A stretch of 5,072 bases of DNA from Bacteroidales bacterium (GTDB taxonomy: Bacteria; Bacteroidota; Bacteroidia; Bacteroidales; VadinHA17). Both the position numbers and the translations under genes were made by a program. The DNA is taken from assembly GCA_012514255.1 (NCBI GenBank), contig JAAZAP010000321.1:1-5072 (forward strand), in the 5' to 3' direction. The notes beneath the pieces were generated by a model. That model did no database searches. It worked only from the letters and a program-made list of their open reading frames with translations, and was not told the origin of the DNA. Below, in pieces: positions 1 to 5,072 of this stretch. How positions within the stretch are numbered: the first letter of the stretch is position 1; each line of letters starts with the position of its first letter.

Positions 1-81
1 AAATCCTGAATGCACCTCCCCTGAATCTCCGCATTTCGCAGCTGCCAGAAGAAGGGTCAGAAATAGAAGAGGTGTTCTCAT
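1..81 (-). CDS. N-terminus of a putative exported lipoprotein (partial, runs off window)
   Basis: Only the first 27 codons are present and the frame is still open at the window edge. Read from the ATG at 81-79, the product starts MRTPLLFLTLLLAAAKCGDS. That is a short basic start, a hydrophobic run at residues 4-15 and a cysteine at residue 17 followed by Gly, Asp, Ser, Gly, Glu. This resembles a lipoprotein signal peptide with Cys17 as the lipidated residue. Lys16 just before the Cys is unusual for a lipobox, so signal peptidase I cleavage after Ala13-Ala14-Ala15 is an alternative. The start is the first ATG after an in-frame stop (TAA at 96-94). No Shine-Dalgarno sequence is visible, as is usual in Bacteroidota. 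It lies 112 bp after the susD-like gene on the same strand, beyond a terminator. Genes in this position often encode further surface glycan-binding lipoproteins or secreted enzymes; the function here is unknown. Confidence 0.6.
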   Translation of the reverse strand, partial: MRTPLLFLTLLLAAAKCGDSGEVHSGF

Positions 82-110
82 AAATACAAAGCTTTAAAAA
101 AAAATGATGA

Positions 111-161
111 AAAAAAACAGGCAGCCTCCCGGCCTTCAGGTAGCCGGGAAAAACTGCCTGT
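111..161 (-). terminator. Rho-independent terminator after the susD-like gene
   Basis: Read on the minus strand, ACAGGCAG (161-154) pairs perfectly with CTGCCTGT (124-117). Inside it, GC-rich TCCCGGC (149-143) pairs perfectly with GCCGGGA (133-127). The arms are separated by a small internal loop (AAAA at 150-153 against CC at 125-126 in plus-strand letters) and capped by a 9-nt loop. The stem runs directly into a T-tract (complement of the A run 111-117), with a second T-rich stretch after it (complement of 96-104). No T-run follows the hairpin in the plus direction, so it works for minus-strand transcription only. It begins 33 bp after the susD stop codon and ends about 30 bp before the next ATG, so it either closes the susCD transcript or attenuates read-through into the downstream gene. 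Confidence 0.88.
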
Positions 162-193
162 CACCCTAAATCCGGTCAACTAAAACCAGAACG

Positions 194-1675
194 CTAGTAA
201 CCTTCTGTCTGCACCAGTTCGGAATCATTGGCCAGCATGCTTTGTGAGATCGAGTAGTAAATCTCGTATGCCTCTGACGGATCAAGAGTTGCGATCTCGT
301 CAAACACAAAAGTACCTCCGGCACGAACCAGATCCCACCATCTCTTGCCCTCACCGATGAATTCTTTCATCCTTTCATCCAGAATGGCCTTGGCATTGAC
401 AGCCTGGGTACCATTGGCGAAGATGTATGGATCTCCGTAGTTTTCACCGTAGGCTCTCTGACGAACAGCGTTGATCTCGGCTGAAGGATCCTGCCCCAGA
501 TTGTTTTTAGCCTCGGCAAGCATCAGCAGCACATCAGCATAGCGATAAAGAGGCACATTGTTGTAATCTTTCCTGAGATTGTCAACATCAACGATTCCGA
601 GGAACTTGTTCAGCACTGCACCCTGGTAGGTTGACTCGTCTGCAACATATGGAATATGAACCACCCCGTCAGAATAAAGTCTCAGGAAGGTATTCCGCCT
701 GGCATCATTTAGATCGTCAATAAGCAACAGGGTCTTGTCTGTGGGACCGTACCTGCTGGCACCGTTAATAACATAGGCGGTCATAGCATTACCGCTGTCG
801 TCAAACATCGGTCTGATGTCCACTGCCCTTCCGGTGAAATTGCCATAGAAATTGCTGGCCTGGTCCTTCTGATAATCAAAGGCAAAAATGAACTCTTTAT
901 TGTTCTCGTTGCCCTGACCCCACAGTTTGTCATAAGACACAAGCTCAAATCCGGTAACGGATCCAAGAGCTGCAATGGCTTCAGTGAAGTCAGCATTGCC
1001 ACCGCTCAGTACCTTACCTGACCAGAGATATACATCACCCTTGAGTGCCAGGGTGGCTCCCTTTGACCAGAACACAGTCCTGCCCAGCCAGAGCGAATTG
1101 TCATCTCCGAAATACTCCAGGCTTTTGGCAATGTCACTCTTGACAAGCTGCATCACCTCGCTCTTCGGCGAACGCGGCTTCTTCAGCTTTTCAAGGTCGA
1201 CCTCCAGAAGAGGTTCGGTTGATATCGGAACATCACCCCAGGCTCGTAGCATGGTATAATAAACATGTGCACGAATACCGTGAACCTGACCCAAAAGGTG
1301 ATTCAGCTCGGAAGGCTTCGTAAATGCCACTTCGGGAGCATTCTTGATGAAGTCATTCAGGTAATGGATGAAACCGTAGAAATTGGCCCAGTTTGAGAAA
1401 TGGACAATAGTTGAACTGATATTGTTTTCAATCAGGTCTGTTCCGTAAGGCGACTCGATGGTGTTGCCTCCCCATATGTCGGAGCGCAGTTCACCCATCT
1501 GCCAGAAGGTTCCGGCATAGCCCCTGTATGCGGCCATTATGCCGGTATGAGCAGCTTTGACAGCCTCCTCGCTTTCCCAGAATCCGTTGTAGGTAAGCTG
1601 ACTTTCAGGCTGCATGTCGAGCTCGCATGCATTCAGCATGATGACACCTGCAAGTAGTATGATAAGTTTTTTCAT
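194..1675 (-). CDS. SusD/RagB-family outer-membrane nutrient-binding lipoprotein
   Basis: This 493-residue protein should be a cell-surface lipoprotein that captures a substrate and caps its partner SusC-type transporter. Residues 1-16 form a lipoprotein signal peptide (KK, hydrophobic core, lipobox L14-N-A-C17). The acidic E-L-D after Cys17 resembles the Bacteroidota surface-export signal. SusD-family hallmarks follow in order: GIRAHVYYTMLRAWGDVP at 133-150; a TPR-like helix SKGATLALKGDVYLWSGK at 204-221; RYADVLLMLAEA at 378-389 with INAVRQRA at 401-408; ERMKEFIGEGKRWWDLVR at 434-451; and the C-terminal LANDSELVQTEGY. Its length is within the usual family range and no frame break is seen. 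The ATG at 1675 is the only start that gives a proper signal peptide; AT-rich sequence without Shine-Dalgarno precedes it. It begins 20 bp after the susC stop, so the two are almost certainly co-transcribed. The substrate is unknown: SusD proteins bind glycans, peptides or other oligomers, and nothing here decides which. Confidence 0.96.
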   Translation of the reverse strand: MKKLIILLAGVIMLNACELDMQPESQLTYNGFWESEEAVKAAHTGIMAAYRGYAGTFWQMGELRSDIWGGNTIESPYGTDLIENNISSTIVHFSNWANFYGFIHYLNDFIKNAPEVAFTKPSELNHLLGQVHGIRAHVYYTMLRAWGDVPISTEPLLEVDLEKLKKPRSPKSEVMQLVKSDIAKSLEYFGDDNSLWLGRTVFWSKGATLALKGDVYLWSGKVLSGGNADFTEAIAALGSVTGFELVSYDKLWGQGNENNKEFIFAFDYQKDQASNFYGNFTGRAVDIRPMFDDSGNAMTAYVINGASRYGPTDKTLLLIDDLNDARRNTFLRLYSDGVVHIPYVADESTYQGAVLNKFLGIVDVDNLRKDYNNVPLYRYADVLLMLAEAKNNLGQDPSAEINAVRQRAYGENYGDPYIFANGTQAVNAKAILDERMKEFIGEGKRWWDLVRAGGTFVFDEIATLDPSEAYEIYYSISQSMLANDSELVQTEGY

Positions 1676-1695
1676 TTTCTTACTGTGTTATTTTT

Positions 1696-4600
1696 TTAGA
1701 AAGTTAAACTTAACCCCAGGGTATATGTACGGGGAAGAGGAAATCTTCCGTAATCAATACCATCACCTGATTCTTCAGGAAGACTGCCGGAGAAACCGTT
1801 AAAATACGCCAGGTTGGCTGCGGTAACATATACCTTAAGATCATGGAAGAGATTGTTGACTCTGCTTCCGGGAAGATCGTAACTCAGAGTCACCTCCCTG
1901 AGTGCAAGAAAGTCTCCCTTCTCCCACATCCTGGAGCTGCTGCTGCTCATCGATCCCTGATCACCGCCACCTGCCAGGTGGTTCTTCTGCCTGTCAACCA
2001 GGGTAAAGATCGGAATATCCGAATCCGGGTTCTCAGCTGTCCAGGTATCCCTGATTTCGATGGGACCATTCTGGTTACCCTGTGTCTGTGCTATACCCTT
2101 CACCCTGCGGCCGTTGATGATCATGTGACCCACGGTGAAGTCACTCCTGACATAGAGATTCAGGTTTTTGTAGGTAAGTCCCGAAGTGAGACCTCCCGAG
2201 AATTTGGGTGTCCTTCTACCAATGACCTCACGGTCAAGATAGTTGATAATGTTGTCACCGTTTAAATCTTTCCATATTGCGTCACCAAGGAAACGTGTGT
2301 CCTTGTCCTGTGCAAACTCAACAATCCTTCCGGCATGAGCGTCAATGTCTGCCTGTGTTTTGTAGACTCCTTCGAAGATGTAGGCAGTTATCACATCATA
2401 TCCAACCCTTTCGCCTTCCTGCAGGCCGCCAACATAGATAGTGCCGCCGGTCTCCGGATCATAGATCTCGGTACCGCCCTGCCTGTTTTTGTCAACACCG
2501 TTCTCGGGAAGCTGCTTGGCATAGTTCCTTACCCTGTAATAAGTCAATCCCAGGTTCCATGTGAAGTCAGAAGACTTCAACACATCAGCATTGAGCTGTA
2601 ATTCAACTCCGCGGTTCTGAAGAGTACCGTTGTTTGTGGTGATTGAAGAAAAACCTGTCCAGAGAGGTAGTGTGAGACCTGCAAGCTTATCCTTCACATC
2701 CCTGATAAAGAAATCAGCTATCAGGGTCACCCTGTTATTTATCAGACCCATGTCAAGACCGAAGTTAAAAGTGGTTGAGCGTTCCCATTTCAGGTCAAGC
2801 AGGGGCAGTCCATTGTTGACATACCCGGTCTGGCCGTAGTAAACAGATGTGGCCCCGTAACTTCCGAATACGCCGAAGTTGCTTAGTATGTCAATGTTTC
2901 CGTTGACACCATAGCTGACCCTTGGTTTCAGGCTGGTGATGTACTCGCTGACAACCGAGTTTTTGAAGAAATCTTCGTTGTGGGCATTCCACCCCAGTGA
3001 GATGCCGGGGAAGAAGTCATACTTGTTGTTCCCCAGTCGCGACGTTCCGTCATAACGGAAGGTCAGGCCGACGAGATACTTGTAATCAAAATCATAATTG
3101 ACCTGCCCGAAAAGGGAAGCGATCTCATACCCTGTTCTGAATGAATTGGGTACACCGTTTGCCTCTGACCCGGTATTCATGGTATAGATGAGATCGGTCG
3201 GGGATAGACGGGTTCCGGCACTCATGCTGAAAGCACGCTCGGTAAAATATTCACCTCCGAGAAGGGCATTGACATTATGAAGGTTGGCAATTGACTTTCT
3301 GTAATTCAGTAACCCGGTCAATTGGTGACGGAGTGTCCTGTCAAGTGAAGCTGATGCATTGCGTGCAGTAATAAGGCTTCCCGAATTAAGATAAGCCTTG
3401 TTGAACGATTCGTTGGTATTATTCACCGAGAAGTGGCTCCCACGAAGAGTGAAAGTAAAGTCATTCAGGAAGGTGTAATCAAACTGAACTGACCCGGAGA
3501 GTCGCTGTTCGAGATTGTACCTGACAAACTTATCCTTGTAATAAAGCGGGTTACCAAATCCGAGATAGGTTCCAGGCTGGTATTCATTTGAAAGGCTTCC
3601 GTCAGGATTGTTGTTATAGATACGTGAAGTGGGAGCCAGACCTGCCGTCCGCTGGAACAGGTTATAATCACTGTCGAACGGCAGATTCCTGTTTGAATGA
3701 CCATAGAAGATATTTGATGAAACCTTGAGTGCATCAGTAAGCTTGTAGGATGCATTGAATGTCCCTGATACCCTTTTGAATGCCGAACCTACAACCAGTC
3801 CGTTGTCATCCAGCAGACCAAGGCCCAGGTAATAGGTCCCCCTGTCATTGCCACCGTCAAAGGAGAGGGTGTAATCCTGTGAATTGCTTTTCTGATAAAA
3901 GAGCTCATTCATCTTGTTCTCCATAAAGAGGAGGGTGGTACCTGGATTTACCGGGTCTTCCATTGTCTGCCAGCCGTCATAGTTCAGAAGATATTCGTTT
4001 TCTGCTGTCAGTACCATGGTGGTGTATATTGAGTTGGTGGTGTTGTTGCCCACCCCAGCTGCATTGTTGCCGGTAAGAAACTGATTCAGCCATGCATAAC
4101 CCATTACATCCTGTGCCGCCTTAACAGCCAGTCTGTTATACTTCACATAATCAGCAGCATTCAGATACTCCATAGGATCCTCAGGCCTGTTATTGAAGGT
4201 GAATTTGCTTCTCAGGGTGATATTCGCCTTTCCGGCCTTTCCCTTACGCGTGGTAACAAGTATAACGCCGTTTGCAGCCCTGGCACCGTAGATGGCTGTT
4301 GAGGCAGCATCCTTCAGAACCTCAATGGACTCAATGTCATCAGAGTTCAGTGCATAAAATGTGCTTGGCACACCGTCAACAAGTATAAGAGGATTACCGG
4401 TTCCGTCAAAACTTGTACCTCCACGTACCACAAGGCTCGGAGTAGTCCCCGGCTGACCGCTTGTCTGAGTCACCTTCAGACCGGCAATAGTCCCCTGAAG
4501 AGCTGTTGCAACATTGGAACGGGGAGCATTCTCCAGAACCCTGGTGTCAAGCTTGGAGATCGAAGTTGTCATCTCCGCACGCGACTGGGTGGTGTAACCC

Positions 4601-4941
4601 GTAACCACAATCTCTTCAAGGATTGTAGTCTCCTGCGCCAGGGAGATATTGAAAACATCCTGGTTTCGGATGTCAACAGACTGGCTGACATACCCGACCA
4701 TAGTTACCTCGAGAAGGGCAGCGCCCTCCGGAACATTAAGGCTGAATGAACCATCAGCCTGCGTCGCAGTACCAATGGTTGTCCCCTTAATGATTACACT
4801 TACTGCAGGTAGCGGAAGACCGTCTGTCGCATCCGTCACCGTGCCCCTAATGGTTCTCTGTGCAATGACAACACTGCTGCTCAGTAACATGGCGAGCAAC
4901 AACATTATCATCCCAGGCCAGAAAGTAGTTCTTCTTTTCAT
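1696..4941 (-). CDS. SusC/RagA-family TonB-dependent outer-membrane transporter
   Basis: This 1081-residue protein should import a ligand, delivered by its SusD partner, across the outer membrane using TonB-ExbBD energy. A Sec signal peptide spans about residues 1-27 (MKRR, hydrophobic core, SSVVIA then Q28). A carboxypeptidase-D regulatory-like beta-sandwich covers about 29-103 (IRGTVTDATDGLPLPAVSV at 31-49). A TonB-box-like EEIVVTGY lies at 109-116. The plug follows at about 117-235, with VVRGG at 171-175 and the SusC/RagA signature at 184-234 (PLILVDGVP, then DDIESIEVLKDAAS and IYGARAANGVILVTT). The rest is a 22-strand-type barrel with family motifs such as FRYDGTSRLG (628-637) and LKPRVSYGVNGN (671-682), ending in the outer-membrane signal TYTLGLSLTF. 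There is no STN domain, so direct anti-sigma signalling is not expected. The frame also stays open upstream to a TTG at 5007, but that codon falls at the predicted transcription start and would bury the signal peptide; the ATG at 4941 is chosen. No Shine-Dalgarno is visible. The gene looks intact. Confidence 0.96.
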   Translation of the reverse strand: MKRRTTFWPGMIMLLLAMLLSSSVVIAQRTIRGTVTDATDGLPLPAVSVIIKGTTIGTATQADGSFSLNVPEGAALLEVTMVGYVSQSVDIRNQDVFNISLAQETTILEEIVVTGYTTQSRAEMTTSISKLDTRVLENAPRSNVATALQGTIAGLKVTQTSGQPGTTPSLVVRGGTSFDGTGNPLILVDGVPSTFYALNSDDIESIEVLKDAASTAIYGARAANGVILVTTRKGKAGKANITLRSKFTFNNRPEDPMEYLNAADYVKYNRLAVKAAQDVMGYAWLNQFLTGNNAAGVGNNTTNSIYTTMVLTAENEYLLNYDGWQTMEDPVNPGTTLLFMENKMNELFYQKSNSQDYTLSFDGGNDRGTYYLGLGLLDDNGLVVGSAFKRVSGTFNASYKLTDALKVSSNIFYGHSNRNLPFDSDYNLFQRTAGLAPTSRIYNNNPDGSLSNEYQPGTYLGFGNPLYYKDKFVRYNLEQRLSGSVQFDYTFLNDFTFTLRGSHFSVNNTNESFNKAYLNSGSLITARNASASLDRTLRHQLTGLLNYRKSIANLHNVNALLGGEYFTERAFSMSAGTRLSPTDLIYTMNTGSEANGVPNSFRTGYEIASLFGQVNYDFDYKYLVGLTFRYDGTSRLGNNKYDFFPGISLGWNAHNEDFFKNSVVSEYITSLKPRVSYGVNGNIDILSNFGVFGSYGATSVYYGQTGYVNNGLPLLDLKWERSTTFNFGLDMGLINNRVTLIADFFIRDVKDKLAGLTLPLWTGFSSITTNNGTLQNRGVELQLNADVLKSSDFTWNLGLTYYRVRNYAKQLPENGVDKNRQGGTEIYDPETGGTIYVGGLQEGERVGYDVITAYIFEGVYKTQADIDAHAGRIVEFAQDKDTRFLGDAIWKDLNGDNIINYLDREVIGRRTPKFSGGLTSGLTYKNLNLYVRSDFTVGHMIINGRRVKGIAQTQGNQNGPIEIRDTWTAENPDSDIPIFTLVDRQKNHLAGGGDQGSMSSSSSRMWEKGDFLALREVTLSYDLPGSRVNNLFHDLKVYVTAANLAYFNGFSGSLPEESGDGIDYGRFPLPRTYTLGLSLTF

Positions 4942-4990
4942 AGATTGGTTTTGTGTTTGGGGTTTAAATAAAAAATATTGAAATGTTTTA

Positions 4991-5006
4991 TGTATTACAT
5001 AATACA
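4991..5006. repeat. 16-bp inverted repeat at the susC transcription start, possible operator
   Basis: The plus-strand sequence TGTATTACATAATACA consists of two perfect 7-bp arms, TGTATTA and TAATACA, around a 2-bp centre. The 2-nt spacer is too short for a good RNA hairpin, so a dimeric DNA-binding protein site is the more natural reading. It starts 3 bp downstream of the -7 element of the predicted promoter and should cover the transcription start, the usual position of a repressor operator. The sequence is AT-rich, which raises the chance of a random inverted repeat; no regulator gene is present to test the idea. I do not recognise it as a known operator. Confidence 0.4.
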
Positions 5007-5009
5007 ATG

Positions 5010-5039
5010 CAAAAATAATTTTTTAAATTTACATGCAAG
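5010..5039 (-). promoter_or_regulatory. Bacteroidota-type sigma-ABfr promoter for the susCD operon
   Basis: On the minus strand, TATTTTTG (5017-5010) is an exact match to the Bacteroidota -7 consensus TAnnTTTG. It is preceded, after an 18-bp spacer, by TTG (5038-5036, in CTTG), matching the -33 element (TTTG or TTG) within the accepted spacing range. The predicted start of transcription is a few bases past the -7 element, at about 5002-5006, giving a leader of roughly 60-65 nt before the susC ATG. The leader is AT-rich and has no Shine-Dalgarno sequence or obvious riboswitch fold. The match is by eye, and the AT-rich background makes chance matches more likely than usual. Confidence 0.62.
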
Positions 5040-5049
5040 AGTTTTATGC

Positions 5050-5067
5050 TTTTTTTTTACTTTTTTT
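5050..5067 (-). promoter_or_regulatory. A-tracts upstream of the susC promoter (UP-element-like)
   Basis: Two homopolymer runs, nine T (5050-5058) and seven T (5061-5067) on the plus strand, read as A7-GT-A9 on the coding strand. They fall about 45-65 bp upstream of the predicted transcription start, roughly where A-tracts bind the RNA polymerase alpha subunit or bend DNA. The role is inferred from composition and position only. They could instead belong to general AT-rich intergenic sequence or to the end of the next gene's spacer. Confidence 0.3.
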
Positions 5068-5072
5068 GTAAT

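Noticed and set aside
87..94. Possible -7 element AAGCTTTG (minus strand) for the downstream lipoprotein gene
   Set aside because: It matches seven of eight consensus positions but has no TTG at the right spacing upstream, and it would put the start of transcription almost on the ATG.
1930..1950. Short GCT/AGC trinucleotide run in susC
   Set aside because: It encodes part of a five-serine stretch in a loop; the run is only about four units and the frame is intact, so there is no case for slippage or phase variation.
1843..2265. Plus-strand open frame of 140 codons inside susC
   Set aside because: It is wholly antisense to well-conserved susC codons. The translation shows no recognisable domain or signal peptide and has a random-looking composition, and no promoter precedes it.
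3465..3755. Minus-strand open frame of 96 codons in another frame of susC
   Set aside because: It overlaps the conserved barrel-coding frame of susC completely and its product has no family-like features; it is a frame shadow.
4649..4981. Plus-strand open frame of 110 codons covering the 5' end of susC and its leader
   Set aside because: It is antisense to the SusC signal peptide and regulatory-like domain and runs into the susC leader. The product has no coherent domain.
4942..5007. N-terminal extension of SusC to a TTG codon at 5007
   Set aside because: The 22 extra residues would precede a normal signal peptide (MKRR plus hydrophobic core), and the TTG lies at the predicted transcription start within a few bases of the -7 element, so it is unlikely to be translated.
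5030..5058. Possible plus-strand terminator ending in the T9 run
   Set aside because: No convincing inverted repeat precedes the T-run; the two ATGC copies there are direct repeats, and no plus-strand gene ends nearby.

Overview
The window looks like part of a Bacteroidota (Bacteroidetes) chromosome. It carries a SusC/SusD outer-membrane nutrient-uptake pair, both genes on the minus strand. The organism call rests on three things visible in the sequence: the SusC/RagA signature and SusD-family motifs, found essentially only in this phylum; an upstream element matching the Bacteroidota promoter consensus (TTG, 18 bp, TAnnTTTG); and no Shine-Dalgarno sequence before either full gene. Genus and species cannot be told from this stretch.

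Layout, in the direction of transcription (high to low coordinates): 5072-4942 is an AT-rich regulatory region with A-tracts, a promoter and a 16-bp inverted repeat lying at the predicted transcription start. 4941-1696 encodes a 1081-residue SusC-type TonB-dependent transporter. After a 20-bp gap, 1675-194 encodes a 493-residue SusD-type lipoprotein. A strong intrinsic terminator follows at 161-111. Finally, 81-1 holds the first 27 codons of a third gene, whose product begins with a lipoprotein-like signal peptide and runs off the window.

The two complete genes should work together. The SusD lipoprotein binds a substrate at the cell surface and sits as a lid on the SusC barrel, which imports the ligand using TonB energy. 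The substrate cannot be named, because no glycoside hydrolase, peptidase, sulfatase or regulator lies in the window. The third gene could be another surface lipoprotein of the same locus, but the terminator would reduce or block read-through into it.

The plus strand shows no convincing gene; its open frames are antisense shadows of susC and susD. I see no mobile element, CRISPR array, tRNA or rRNA. The locus is of a common type. The less routine features are the operator-like inverted repeat at the susC start site and the hairpin between susD and the downstream gene. I found no clear sign of an undescribed system.
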